DNA from: an uncultured Coriobacteriaceae bacterium
GTDB lineage: Bacteria > Actinomycetota > Coriobacteriia > Coriobacteriales > Atopobiaceae
Direction: 5' to 3'
DNA: 64,000 bases
Assembly (NCBI GenBank): GCA_902795065.1
Contig: CADBJR010000018.1
Span: 28,535 to 92,534 of the forward strand
Part shown: positions 9,879 to 18,141 of the stretch, in pieces
How the letters are laid out: each line of letters begins with the position of its first letter
How positions within the stretch are numbered: the stretch's first letter is position 1
Program-made: the position numbers and the translations under genes
The notes under the pieces: generated by a model
The model's database searches: none
Seen by the model: only the letters and a program-made list of their open reading frames with translations
What the model was told of the DNA's origin: nothing

Positions 9879-11381
9879 ATGCAGGGTCGACCCATCCAGT
9901 TCGTCGCGGTCCTCGACTTCGGGGCGCAGTATGGACAGCTCATCGCCCGCCGTGTACGCGATCTGCACGTGTACTCCGAGCTCGTTCCCTGCGACATCTC
10001 CGCAGTAGAGCTTTCAGCGCTCTCACCTGCGGCGATCATCCTCTCGGGCGGTCCTGCGAGCGTGTATGCCGAGGATGCTCCGAAAGTCGACCCCGCCATC
10101 TTCGACCTCGGCCTGCCCGTGCTCGGCTTCTGCTACGGTCACCAGGTCATGGCCGTTACCCTCGGCGGTGAGGTCGCCCATGCCGAGAAGGGCGAGTACG
10201 GACCCGCCGAGCTCGTCCGCGAGGGCTCGAGCGAGCTTCTGGCCTCGACGCCGGGCGAGCAGACCGTGTGGATGAGTCACCGAGACTCCGTGAGCCGTGT
10301 TCCGGAGGGCTTCACCGTCACGGCGCATACCGAGACGTGCCCGGTGGCTGCGATGGAGTGCGCGGCGCGCGGGCTCTATGCCACGCAGTTCCATCCCGAG
10401 GTGCGCCATTCCGCCTATGGCCGCCGCATGCTCGAGAACTTCCTCTTCGGCATCTGCCGTCTCGAGCCCAGCTGGACCATGGAGAGCATCATCGACGAGA
10501 AGGTCGCCGAGATCCGCGCGCAGGTGGGCCAGGACCGCGTGATCCTCGGCCTCTCCGGCGGCGTCGACTCCAGCGTGGTGGCCGCTCTCGTCCACCGTGC
10601 CATCGGCGACCAGCTCACCTGCGTCTTCGTGAACCATGGCTTCCTGCGCAAGGGCGAGCCCGAGATGGTCGAGGAGGTCTTCCGCGACCAGTTCAAGATG
10701 CCGCTCGTCCACGTGCACGCCGAGGAGCGCTACCTCGAGCTGCTCGCGGGCGTCACCGATCCCGAGGAGAAGCGCCGCCGCATCGGCACCGAGTTCTGGA
10801 AGGTCTTCTTCGAGGAGGCGCAGAAGCTCAACGGCGTGCGCTTCATGGCGCAGGGCCCGTTCCCCGATGGCGTGCGCTTCGACCTTATCGAGCCGCTCGA
10901 CCGCTTCTTCAAGGACGAGGTGCGCGAGCTGGGTCTGGCTCTGGGGCTGCCTGCGAAGATGGTCTATCGCCAGCCGTTCCCGGGACCGGGTCTTGCCATC
11001 CGCATCATCGGCGAGGTCACGGCCGAGAAGCTCGAGATCTTGCGCAATGCCGATGCGGTGATCCGCGAGGAGCTCGACGCCTACAACGAGGACCTCTTCG
11101 CCAAGACGGGCGACCGTAACTCCGAGCACAGCTGCTGGCAGTACTTCGCGGTGCTCCCCGACATCAAGAGCGTGGGCGTGATGGGAGACGAGCGCACCTA
11201 TGCGCGACCGGTGATTCTGCGTGCGGTGGAGAGCGCCGACGCCATGACGGCCGACTGGGCGCGGCTGCCCTACGACGTGCTCGCACGTATCTCGAGCCGC
11301 ATCGTGGGCGAGGTTGCGGGCATCAACCGTGTGGTCTACGACATCACCCCAAAGCCTCCCGCGACAATCGAGTGGGAGTAG
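9879..11381 (+). CDS. guaA: GMP synthase (glutamine-hydrolysing), lacking a conserved segment
   Basis: The 500-residue protein has the class I amidotransferase domain (GGPASVYAED; nucleophile C85 in GFCYGHQ; H172 and E174 in FHPE), the ATP-pyrophosphatase loop LSGGVDSS (225-232) and the C-terminal dimerisation domain ending PPATIEWE. It would convert XMP to GMP. Residues 324-340 read AQGPFPDGVRFDLIEPL. In the family about 25 residues lie after AQG, including the DIIES and KSHHNVGG motifs; here they are absent and the frame is intact. The usual DHGLLRKGE is also NHGFLRKGE. The ATG at 9879 follows TTGGAGGG. The gene is divergent from the LCP gene. Confidence 0.9.
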   Translation: MQGRPIQFVAVLDFGAQYGQLIARRVRDLHVYSELVPCDISAVELSALSPAAIILSGGPASVYAEDAPKVDPAIFDLGLPVLGFCYGHQVMAVTLGGEVAHAEKGEYGPAELVREGSSELLASTPGEQTVWMSHRDSVSRVPEGFTVTAHTETCPVAAMECAARGLYATQFHPEVRHSAYGRRMLENFLFGICRLEPSWTMESIIDEKVAEIRAQVGQDRVILGLSGGVDSSVVAALVHRAIGDQLTCVFVNHGFLRKGEPEMVEEVFRDQFKMPLVHVHAEERYLELLAGVTDPEEKRRRIGTEFWKVFFEEAQKLNGVRFMAQGPFPDGVRFDLIEPLDRFFKDEVRELGLALGLPAKMVYRQPFPGPGLAIRIIGEVTAEKLEILRNADAVIREELDAYNEDLFAKTGDRNSEHSCWQYFAVLPDIKSVGVMGDERTYARPVILRAVESADAMTADWARLPYDVLARISSRIVGEVAGINRVVYDITPKPPATIEWE

Positions 11382-11451
11382 GCGGGAGCACGCTGTTCAG
11401 CTCGACATAAAAAACTATACGAACGCTTGCTTGCCAGAGGGATCTTTTGAG

Positions 11452-11476
11452 GTCGTCGGCTTCTGCCGACTTTTCT
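11452..11476 (+). terminator. Probable intrinsic terminator after guaA
   Basis: A short stem GTCGGC/GCCGAC (11455-11460 with 11465-11470) with loop TTCT is followed directly by TTTTCTC. It lies about 70 nt after the guaA stop. Confidence 0.55.
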
Positions 11477-11556
11477 CTCCGGAATGGGAAGCAGTGGAAC
11501 AAAAGCGGCTGTAAGATAGAGGTATCAACGCAGCTTCATTCGGAGAGGAGCTTGCC

Positions 11557-12507
11557 ATGTGCACGGCAATCCGCTTCACAGACGGGCGAGGCAACATGTA
11601 TTTCGGGCGCAATCTGGACTGGAGCTGCGGTTACGGTGAACACGTGGTCATCACACCGACCGGCTGGAGTCCCGATTCTCCCTTCGGCGCCATCGACGCA
11701 ATCAGCCGACCCGTCTACGGCATGGGCATCGTGGCTGAAAACACCCCTCTGTACTTCGACTGCGCGAATGATGCGGGCCTCGCCGTTGCCGGCCTGAACT
11801 TCCCTGGCTATGCACGATACGAAGCCGCCCCGGTGCAGGGCAAGACGAACGTGTGCGCCTGGGAGTTCCCTTTGTGGGTGGTTGCCAACTTCCAGAAGGT
11901 GGATGAAGTGAAGGCCGCTCTTGCGGAGACTGCCATCGTGGACAAGCCCATCAACGATCGATACCCATCATCGCTGCTGCATTGGATCATCGGCGATGCT
12001 GAGCGCAGCATCGTGGTGGAGTACACGGATCAGGGGATGCAGGTCTTCGATGACGGTTTTGATGTCTTGGCCAACCAACCTGGTTTTGCCTACCATTCGG
12101 AAAACGTTCGAAGCTACATTGGCTGCTCTCCCGAAGTCGAGGGCCCCGTCTTCTGGCGCTCTGCCGAGCTCTCTGCCTACGGAACCGGCAGCGGGATGCG
12201 TGGAATCCCCGGTGACTGCTATTCCCCCTCGCGTTTCGTGCGCGCCGCATACCACAACGCCTTCTATCCACAGAAAGATACCGAGGCCGAGAACGTATCT
12301 CGCCTGTTCCACACGCTGGGAAGCGTCGCGATGGTGGACGGTGCATCCAAGATGCTCGACGGCGCATACGAGATAACCGTATATACGGGCGGTCTGTCCA
12401 CGCGTACGAACACCTACTATTTCAACACCTACGACGATCCTGCCATCAGGAGCGTGGCGCTTTCCGACTACGACGCATCGGGCACGGAGCTGGTGGAAGT
12501 GGGCTGA
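11557..12507 (+). CDS. bsh: Bile salt hydrolase / choloylglycine hydrolase family
   Basis: This 316-residue Ntn-hydrolase cleaves amide bonds of conjugated bile acids (or penicillin V in related enzymes). All positions used by bile salt hydrolases are present: nucleophile C2 exposed after Met removal, R18 and D21 in GRNLDW, N81 in LNFPGYARY, N173 in ANQPGF and R226 in SPSRF. There is no signal peptide, so it is cytoplasmic. GGAGAGGAG precedes the ATG. The neighbourhood, with an oxidoreductase remnant and an M19 dipeptidase, looks slightly less GC-rich than the flanks. Substrate preference (BSH or PVA) cannot be settled from sequence alone; the residue set favours BSH. Confidence 0.88.
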   Translation: MCTAIRFTDGRGNMYFGRNLDWSCGYGEHVVITPTGWSPDSPFGAIDAISRPVYGMGIVAENTPLYFDCANDAGLAVAGLNFPGYARYEAAPVQGKTNVCAWEFPLWVVANFQKVDEVKAALAETAIVDKPINDRYPSSLLHWIIGDAERSIVVEYTDQGMQVFDDGFDVLANQPGFAYHSENVRSYIGCSPEVEGPVFWRSAELSAYGTGSGMRGIPGDCYSPSRFVRAAYHNAFYPQKDTEAENVSRLFHTLGSVAMVDGASKMLDGAYEITVYTGGLSTRTNTYYFNTYDDPAIRSVALSDYDASGTELVEVG

Positions 12508-12523
12508 CGTCTGCTATTCCAAA

Positions 12524-12802
12524 TTGCGCGAGCAGTGCGACATGCCAGCATCCGTTCCCAGACTCGGCGAGGTGCTGGTGCGCGTACGAACTACGGGTAT
12601 GAACCCGCTCGACAACATGATCGTGCGAGGTGAGATGATGCCAGTCGTTCCCCATCACCTCTCATCGGGGTTGGGCAATGAGCTGATGGGCACCGTCGAG
12701 GCCTCGAAACCTGCAGTTATGTCTGCTTTGGAATCGGCGTCTTCTGAGATGATGGGCGGGCCGCCTCCGCACAGGGACGCAGAAGCAATGAGGCGCGGGT
12801 AA
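12524..12802 (+). pseudogene. Remnant of a zinc-type alcohol dehydrogenase / quinone oxidoreductase
   Basis: The first 60 or so residues of this frame (LGEVLVRVRTTGMNPLDNM, then GNELMGTVEA) match the N-terminal GroES-like domain of medium-chain NADPH-dependent dehydrogenases. Homology ends at about 12705 and the rest of the roughly 340-residue enzyme is absent. The fragment starts 17 nt after the bsh stop, so it looks like the decayed end of an older cluster. Nothing else is seen in the 12508-12861 gap except a hairpin. Confidence 0.65.
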
Positions 12803-12837
12803 GAAGCGGTGCACTCGATTACTCGGTGCACCGCTTC
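12803..12837. terminator. Hairpin between bsh region and convergent dipeptidase gene
   Basis: An 11-bp perfect stem (GAAGCGGTGCA at 12803-12813 with 12827-12837) encloses a 13-nt loop. It has no T-run on either strand, so terminator function is only inferred from its place between convergent genes. Confidence 0.4.
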
Positions 12838-12861
12838 GTGCTACGTGGTGTCTCAGGGCAT

Positions 12862-13989
12862 CTACGAAATGGAGCTGAAGAACCTCATCGCGTTCTCGTA
12901 GAAGAGCTTGCGGGCGATGTCTTGGCCAAAGCGCTCCTCGAAGCGATCGAACAGATACCGCTGGGCCGAGCAGTCTGCCAGCCATGTGGGGATGTCGGCC
13001 CCGTCGCGGTCGGAGCCAAGGGCAATGTGGTCCTCGCCATCCAGGCTCAGCCAGTGGTCAACGTGGGCAGCCAGCTCGTCAAAGGTGTAGACATACCCAC
13101 CCTCGTGCACAAATCCCTCGTGGAAGTTGAGGCCTACCAAGCCGCCGCGCCCCGTCAGGGCGCCAAACTGCTCGTCAGTGAGGTTGCGCAGGTGGTTGCA
13201 TACGGAGCGCGCGTTCGAGTGTGTGGCCACATAGGGCTTGGTCGCGATTTCCTCCAGCTCCCAGAAGCCCTTCTCGTTGAGGTGGGACACGTCGGCCACG
13301 ATCCCATGATTCTCGAGTGCTGCGATGTACTCCCTGCCCAGCTGCGAGAGTCCTTGGTCGGGATACACGTTTCCGCTGCCAAGGGCGTTCTGGTAGTTCC
13401 ACGTGACCCCGGCGATGAGCACACCATCGCGCTCGAACTCGTCTACAACCTCGATCCCTGCGTCGAGGCATGCGGCGTTCTCCACCGTGAGGATCGCCGC
13501 CACCTTGCCTTCGTCCAGGATGGAGGGAATGTCGGAGAACGTGCGCACCTGCGTAAAGGTGTCGCTATGCTCCTCCATCTGCTGCTTGAACCACGCGACT
13601 CCCTCGCGGTACCACTCGATCGCCGGGATATCGGATTGCTCGTCTCCCTCCGCATCGGGGATCCAGATTGCGTAGCACTGCGCCCAGCGCATCCCGCTCA
13701 GGCGATTGGCCGATATCTGGGCATTGGTGTCCATGAAGCTGCCCGAGTACTTGTTGTTGAAGTTCGCATAGGGGGTGTGCGAGATCATGCCCAGCGCATC
13801 AATCGTGTCGGCATGCATGTCAAAGCTGTATACGGGAGGCCTTGGGTCCGTCGTCTCCCCTGCGGGCGAGGAGTCTTCCTGTGAGTTGCCTGCAGCCGCT
13901 TCGCATGCTGTGCCTACGAGTGCGATTGCGCCTGCCATGCCGGCGAGCAGCGTCCTTCGCGAGATGTTGAGCGCGGTGCCATGCGTCAT
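12862..13989 (-). CDS. Tat-exported lipoprotein, membrane dipeptidase (peptidase M19)
   Basis: The 375-residue protein begins with a twin-arginine signal (SRRTLLAGMAGAIALVGTAC) ending in a lipobox Cys, so it is probably exported folded and lipid-anchored. The mature part is a renal dipeptidase-like zinc hydrolase: FDMHADT supplies the first metal-binding His and Asp, TVENA the bridging Glu, ADVSHLNEKGFWE and ATHSNARSVCNHLRNL further His ligands, and GSDRDG a conserved Asp. M19 enzymes split dipeptides, including D-amino-acid ones. The ATG at 13989 follows AGGGAGG; the longer frame upstream has no ribosome site. Confidence 0.9.
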   Translation of the reverse strand: MTHGTALNISRRTLLAGMAGAIALVGTACEAAAGNSQEDSSPAGETTDPRPPVYSFDMHADTIDALGMISHTPYANFNNKYSGSFMDTNAQISANRLSGMRWAQCYAIWIPDAEGDEQSDIPAIEWYREGVAWFKQQMEEHSDTFTQVRTFSDIPSILDEGKVAAILTVENAACLDAGIEVVDEFERDGVLIAGVTWNYQNALGSGNVYPDQGLSQLGREYIAALENHGIVADVSHLNEKGFWELEEIATKPYVATHSNARSVCNHLRNLTDEQFGALTGRGGLVGLNFHEGFVHEGGYVYTFDELAAHVDHWLSLDGEDHIALGSDRDGADIPTWLADCSAQRYLFDRFEERFGQDIARKLFYENAMRFFSSIS

Positions 13990-14200
13990 GTGCCCACCTC
14001 CCTTGCTTCCACGACGGCAGCATACCGTTACCATTATCGCACCTGCTCGTACGCGGTGCTTGGCATGGGTGCGTGACAAAGCGCATCTCGAGGGCCTCCA
14101 GTTATCACCCTGCCCATATGCGCTGAACCCCCCTGCGCGCATCTGCTGCAGAGGGGCTCGTTGGTTTATCGATGCCGCGTGCGTGCCCGATGGGGCGTCT

Positions 14201-15001
14201 CTACTTGGCGGTGACCACGCGGACCGCGGGGGCATTCACGCCAGCTGCGCCGAGCGCCTCGGTGATCGCCTGGGTCAGGTCGAAGTAGACCGTCCAGTAA
14301 TCGGCGGACTTGCACCATGCGCGGGCGGTGAACGTGAACTCCATGGCCTCGTTGGTGCCGCCGGAGAGGCGTGCGAACGGTGCGGGATCCTTCTCTACCA
14401 TGTCGTTGGCGGCCATGACATCGAGCATGATCTGCTGGACTTTCGCCACATCCTCGCCCTTGGCGCATCCGAAGGTCATGTCGACGCGGCGGAGCTCCTC
14501 GGCGGTCATGTTCGTCACGTTGGCGTTCATGAGCGCGCCGTTGGGGATGGTGACGGTCTTGTTGTCGGTGGTGTTCAGCACGGTGTAGAACAGGCTGATC
14601 TCCTTGACCACGCCCTCGCCACCAGCAGCGTTGATGTAGTCGCCCACCTTGAAGGGCCTGAAGATCAGCAGCATGATGCCGCCCGCGATGTTGCCGAGCG
14701 ACCCCTGCATGGCCATGCCGACGGCGAGGCCGGCGGATGCGAGCACCGCGATGACGGAGGCCATCGGGATGCCCAGGATGCCGATGACGGAGATCACCAG
14801 GATGGCGTAGAGGACCCATTTCACCCCGTTGAGCAGGTACCGTTTGAGCGTCTCCTCACGGGTCTGGATTGATTTCGCGCCCTCCAGGAGCTTCAGGATC
14901 TTCTTGACGACCATCTTGCCGATGATCCATACGACCAGAGCCAGGGCGATTTTCGCGACCGCAGAGATGAGGACGTCGCCAATTGCCGTGATATCGAACA
15001 T
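14201..15001 (-). CDS. mscS: Small-conductance mechanosensitive channel (MscS family)
   Basis: At 266 residues this has the minimal MscS layout: three N-terminal membrane segments (about 8-30, 60-82 and 84-110), the third being Gly/Ala-rich as in the pore helix (VLASAGLAVGMAMQGSLGNIAGG), then the beta domain (FKVGDYINAAG, TVTIPNGALMNANVTN) and the C-terminal domain. It opens under membrane tension to release solutes in osmotic downshock. The start at 15001 has AGGAAAGGAAG before it; the longer frame is an upstream extension without a site. Confidence 0.94.
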   Translation of the reverse strand: MFDITAIGDVLISAVAKIALALVVWIIGKMVVKKILKLLEGAKSIQTREETLKRYLLNGVKWVLYAILVISVIGILGIPMASVIAVLASAGLAVGMAMQGSLGNIAGGIMLLIFRPFKVGDYINAAGGEGVVKEISLFYTVLNTTDNKTVTIPNGALMNANVTNMTAEELRRVDMTFGCAKGEDVAKVQQIMLDVMAANDMVEKDPAPFARLSGGTNEAMEFTFTARAWCKSADYWTVYFDLTQAITEALGAAGVNAPAVRVVTAK

Positions 15002-15094
15002 CAGTCTTCCTTTCCTCGCAGCCTGCACCGATGCCACCGTGCCGGATGGGTGCGGCGGGTCCATGCGATAGCCTCATTGTGAATCAACGCGTGA

Positions 15095-15145
15095 CGTCCC
15101 CGTATTCAGGGGAAGCTGCCGTATACGAACGGAAACACGGGGACG
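15095..15145. repeat. Short inverted repeat CGTCCCCGT...ACGGGGACG
   Basis: A 9-bp perfect inverted repeat (15095-15103 with 15137-15145) encloses 33 nt. It lies between the start of mscS and the end of a GNAT gene on the same strand. It may be a degraded palindromic repeat; no T-run is seen. Confidence 0.4.
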
Positions 15146-15150
15146 GCCCG

Positions 15151-15603
15151 CTATCGGTGTATGTACATCCTCGACGGCTCGGTCTCCCCATCGCTTTCGA
15201 CCATGCAGAGGTATTCCCAGCCGTAGCGCTCATAGAAGCCGATGTGGTCGGTTACGAGGTAGACCGGGGATATGCCCTTCCTCCGCAGGTCCTCTACGGC
15301 CATATCGAGCAGCGTTCCCGCGAGGCCGTGCCCGCGATGGTCCTCGTCGACGAAGACCGCGCATACGTTGGGGGAGAGGTCCGGTCTGTTATGGAAATCG
15401 TTCTCGATGACGCCCAGACCACCTACGATCCGCTCCCCATCGAGGCTGAGGTACCAGCCGAGCTCCGTCTTGTGGGAAAGGTACGCGTCCATGCACGCGA
15501 GATAGGCTTCCTCGGGCACGCCCCATCTCGCGTGGAACCATGCGGCGGCTGCACCCTCGAGCTCCGGATGCTCCCTCAAGGTGATGAAGCGGCAACCGCT
15601 CAT
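15151..15603 (-). CDS. GNAT family N-acetyltransferase
   Basis: The 150-residue protein has the acetyl-CoA-binding core VFVDEDHRGHGLAGTLLDMAVEDL (motif A with GHG.A) followed by YLVTDHIGFYERYGWEYL, the usual GNAT end. The substrate is unknown. Its ATG overlaps the TGA of the upstream TfoX-like gene by two bases of ATGA type, so the two are translationally coupled. Confidence 0.85.
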   Translation of the reverse strand: MSGCRFITLREHPELEGAAAAWFHARWGVPEEAYLACMDAYLSHKTELGWYLSLDGERIVGGLGVIENDFHNRPDLSPNVCAVFVDEDHRGHGLAGTLLDMAVEDLRRKGISPVYLVTDHIGFYERYGWEYLCMVESDGETEPSRMYIHR

Positions 15604-15905
15604 CTGCGCTTCTTAGGTTCCGGGAGCTCGGGCAGCATGGCCTCGACGAGCTCGGCGACTGCTTCTGCGTCCTCGGTGTCCACGAGGAGCATCGGCGCGG
15701 CGCCTTCGTAGGGAATCTCGCTGAACGGGAGCCTGTCGCGCGATGCCGGCGTGTCCTTCACGAGGAAACGGTCGTCGTAGATGCCGCCGAAGAGCTTCCC
15801 CGACGCGTAGAGCAGGTACTCTCCCATCATCTTCCGGACGCTGACATCGCCGACGCCGCCGAGCAGCTCGAGCACGTATGCGAGGTATCCTTCGTCGCTG
15901 GCCAT
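15600..15905 (-). CDS. TfoX N-terminal domain protein
   Basis: This 101-residue protein matches the TfoX_N family: YVLELLGGVGDVSVRKMMGEYLLYASGKLFGGIYDDRFLVK is the family core. In gamma-proteobacteria the full TfoX protein regulates competence; isolated N-terminal domains are common and of unknown role. It is translationally coupled to the downstream GNAT gene. Confidence 0.82.
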   Translation of the reverse strand: MASDEGYLAYVLELLGGVGDVSVRKMMGEYLLYASGKLFGGIYDDRFLVKDTPASRDRLPFSEIPYEGAAPMLLVDTEDAEAVAELVEAMLPELPEPKKRR

Positions 15906-16022
15906 GGGCGCCTCCGTCTTTGCGGTTCCATCCACCTTATTATGGCATGGAGGACAGGGGATAATGGAGTGCAATCGGGAGGCTGACGGTATCGCCTCCC
16001 AAGCGATGCGAAGGGGCTGCCC

Positions 16023-16481
16023 ATGCTCGAGCTGGTCGATGTCGATGAGCGGAACTGGCTGGATATCAGGGGACTGTCGGTCAGCGACGGCCAGGAGGGC
16101 TTCCTCGACAGCGCCCTCGGCATCATCGCGCGGGGCTACGTCTACCGTAGCTGCCGTGCGCGGGTGATCGGCATCGCCGAAGACGGGACCATCGTCGGCG
16201 TCGTCCTCGTGAAGGACCTCGATGAGGAGCCCGCCTGCTACGACCTCCAGCAGTTCATGATCGACAGGCGCTTCCAGGGGAGGGGCCTCGGCACCCGCGC
16301 GCTGGGCATGATCCTCTCCGAGCTCGAGCGCGAAGGGAAATACGGCTGCGTGGAGGTCTGCGTCAAGAAGGACGACGCCGCAGCCCTGCGGGTCTATGGG
16401 AATGCGGGCTTCATCGACACCGGCTACGTTGACGATGAAGCCCCTGATTGCCTCAACCTGATGTACCGCTTCGGGCGATAA
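16023..16481 (+). CDS. GNAT family N-acetyltransferase
   Basis: The 152-residue protein shows the GNAT signature QQFMIDRRFQGRGLGTRALGMIL with Q/RxxGxG/A loop, then CVEVCVKKDDAAALRVYGNAGFIDTGY. The layout resembles spermine/spermidine or diamine acetyltransferases of the BltD type, but the substrate is not provable. It starts with ATG 17 nt after AAGGGG. It is a single gene, divergent from the TfoX pair and convergent with the next regulator. Confidence 0.82.
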   Translation: MLELVDVDERNWLDIRGLSVSDGQEGFLDSALGIIARGYVYRSCRARVIGIAEDGTIVGVVLVKDLDEEPACYDLQQFMIDRRFQGRGLGTRALGMILSELEREGKYGCVEVCVKKDDAAALRVYGNAGFIDTGYVDDEAPDCLNLMYRFGR

Positions 16482-16495
16482 GCCCGGATCTGCCG

Positions 16496-16948
16496 CTACG
16501 CTTCCTTCCAGTGGCCCAGCGTGGGGAGCAGCGCGCCCATGAACGAGACGGCGTCGTCCAGGCTCATGCCCGTGGCCTCGACGAGGTAGGGGGCGGAGGT
16601 CTCGATCACGTCGTCCATGGTCTTGTAGGTGAACTCGCCGCCGTCGTAGCACCACTTGCAGTAGTCGGGATTCTCCGCGCCGTCGGCATCCGTGCCCTTC
16701 TCCATGTGGGGCACCGTGAACGGCGTGCCGCAGCACTGGCATGCGGGCTCGTGCGGGAGGTCCAGCAGGTGCAGGACGGGCACATCGAGCACGGATGCGA
16801 GCAGCTTGGTCATGTCGATGCTCGGCGTGGTCTCGCCCGTCTCCCAGCGGCTCACGGCCTGGCGGGTCACGAACACCTTGCGTGCGAGCTCCTCCTGCGT
16901 GAGACCCTTCGCCTTGCGCGCCTGGGGCAGGACATCCTTGATAGCCAT
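16496..16948 (-). CDS. XRE-type regulator with C-terminal zinc ribbon
   Basis: The 150-residue protein has an N-terminal Cro/C1 helix-turn-helix (KGLTQEELARKVFVTRQAVSRWETGETTPSI, about residues 14-44). A C-terminal zinc ribbon follows with CQCC and CKWC pairs (PF12674-like zinc_ribbon_2) and a helical tail ending LLPTLGHWKEA. The family is common in gut anaerobes; its targets are unknown. The start at 16948 follows a GGAGGAA site. A palindromic repeat lies 80-150 nt upstream. Confidence 0.82.
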   Translation of the reverse strand: MAIKDVLPQARKAKGLTQEELARKVFVTRQAVSRWETGETTPSIDMTKLLASVLDVPVLHLLDLPHEPACQCCGTPFTVPHMEKGTDADGAENPDYCKWCYDGGEFTYKTMDDVIETSAPYLVEATGMSLDDAVSFMGALLPTLGHWKEA

Positions 16949-17029
16949 GGGTTCCTCCGATCCTCTCTGCGTGATTCGAGTGTACGCGCAGAGGTGGTGA
17001 GCGTCACGCAACAAGCTGTTGCGCGGCTT

Positions 17030-17096
17030 CTGTCGAAGGGACAGGTTGTTTGACAGGTAAATCGCTTCTCTGTCAAACAACCTGTCCCTTCGACAG
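17030..17096. repeat. CTGTC...GACAG palindromic repeat pair
   Basis: Two 27-nt arms (17030-17056 and 17070-17096) are exact reverse complements around a 13-nt loop. Each arm is itself bounded by CTGTC and GACAG and contains GGGACAGGTTGTTTG or its complement. The right arm forms the last codons and stop of the neighbouring minus-strand regulator. Related units lie at 18142-18205 and 37995-38100. Confidence 0.85.
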
Positions 17097-17690
17097 GATG
17101 TCCCGAAGGCGGATCGAGAAGAGGCCGTCGTGGTTGCAGCAGGCGTACAGGTCGCGCACGCCGGAGCGCCTGAAATGGGCCTCGGCCGGTCCCTCGGGGT
17201 AGAGCCGCGCAATCTGGATGCAGTCCGGCGATGTGGCTGCGAGGAACACGATATGGTGCTGCTTGTCCATAGGATGATCGACCTGCACGAAGAGCTCATC
17301 GCCCGTGCATGAGGCGTGCATCGCATGGCTCTCGTCGACCGGCTCGGGGTCCAGCGGGGGCAGCGTGATGCCGTGGCAGCTGATGTGCGCCTCTCCCATG
17401 GCGTGGACGGTGTTGCTGCACACGGGGCACACGTAGAAGCGCGACCTCAGCACGTTGGCGCTCACGTTGCTGTTCTGCACGGAGGCCCCTGCGAGAAGCT
17501 CGGAGACCGACGTGCGCAGGGCGGCGGCAATCGGTTCGAGCAGGGTGATGTCGGGGTATCCAGCTCCCGTCTCCCACTTGGAGACAGCCTTGCCGCTCAC
17601 GTTCAGCTTGCCTGCAAGCTGAGCCTGCGTCATCCCGCACTTCTCGCGCAGGACCTTGATCGTCGCGCCCGTGAGGTACCTGTCCATCAT
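17073..17690 (-). CDS. XRE-type regulator with desulfoferrodoxin-like C-terminal domain
   Basis: The 205-residue protein has an N-terminal Cro/C1 helix-turn-helix (MTQAQLAGKLNVSGKAVSKWE). A C-terminal half resembling the superoxide reductase/desulfoferrodoxin fold follows: a CPVCSNTVHAMG start, HPMDKQHHIVFLA with candidate iron-ligand His residues, and YACCNHDGLF near the end. Desulfoferrodoxins have CNxHG at that last place; here it reads CNHDG, so one iron ligand is shifted. A redox- or iron-sensing repressor is possible but unproven. The last residues (SKGQVV) and the stop come from a palindromic repeat that has replaced the native end. Confidence 0.72.
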   Translation of the reverse strand: MMDRYLTGATIKVLREKCGMTQAQLAGKLNVSGKAVSKWETGAGYPDITLLEPIAAALRTSVSELLAGASVQNSNVSANVLRSRFYVCPVCSNTVHAMGEAHISCHGITLPPLDPEPVDESHAMHASCTGDELFVQVDHPMDKQHHIVFLAATSPDCIQIARLYPEGPAEAHFRRSGVRDLYACCNHDGLFSIRLRDILSKGQVV

Positions 17691-17772
17691 CCACCGCCCT
17701 ATCTCGCTGTTCCTGCAGATAACTGTAGGCGCGAGCGCCGCGGATGGCTACCCACGCTCCGTGGAGTCGGGG

Positions 17773-18123
17773 TCAGTCGAGCTCCAGCCGCATGAGCATG
17801 AGCTCCTGCCATGCAACCGAACGGTTGCGGAACCCCCGCGGGTTGCGTCCCCACTCGGCGAATCCCTCGCTTCGATACAGCTTGATGGCGGCGACATTAT
17901 CTGCGACCACATCGAGCTCCAGCTGGGAGTAACCCGCACGCTTGGCGCACGCGATGCAGGCGCGGTCGAGGGCGCGGCAGATTCCGAGACCCCAAAACTC
18001 CTTGGCAATGCTGATGCCGAACTCGGCGCGATGCCTGACCTTCTCCTTACCCGCATCGATGGCGCTGATCCCCGCGGGAAAGAGCCTGGGCGGCCTCCCA
18101 TACGAGAGACCGCCCGTTCGCAT
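17773..18123 (-). pseudogene. N-terminally truncated GNAT acetyltransferase
   Basis: The frame holds the central and C-terminal GNAT parts (RHRAEFGISIAKEFWGLGICRALDRACIACAKRAGYSQLELDV, NVAAIKLYRSEGFAEWG). The first 50 or so residues of a GNAT are missing: upstream of AGISAIDAG the sequence becomes unrelated and runs into a tandem palindromic repeat 20 nt away. The 116-residue frame has an ATG but no convincing ribosome site. It is most likely a remnant cut by repeat insertion or a linked deletion. Confidence 0.65.
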
Positions 18124-18141
18124 CGACGGGTAAGAGGCTTA

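Noticed and set aside
12803..12837. Strong terminator call
   Set aside because: The stem is good but has no T-run on either strand; kept at low confidence.
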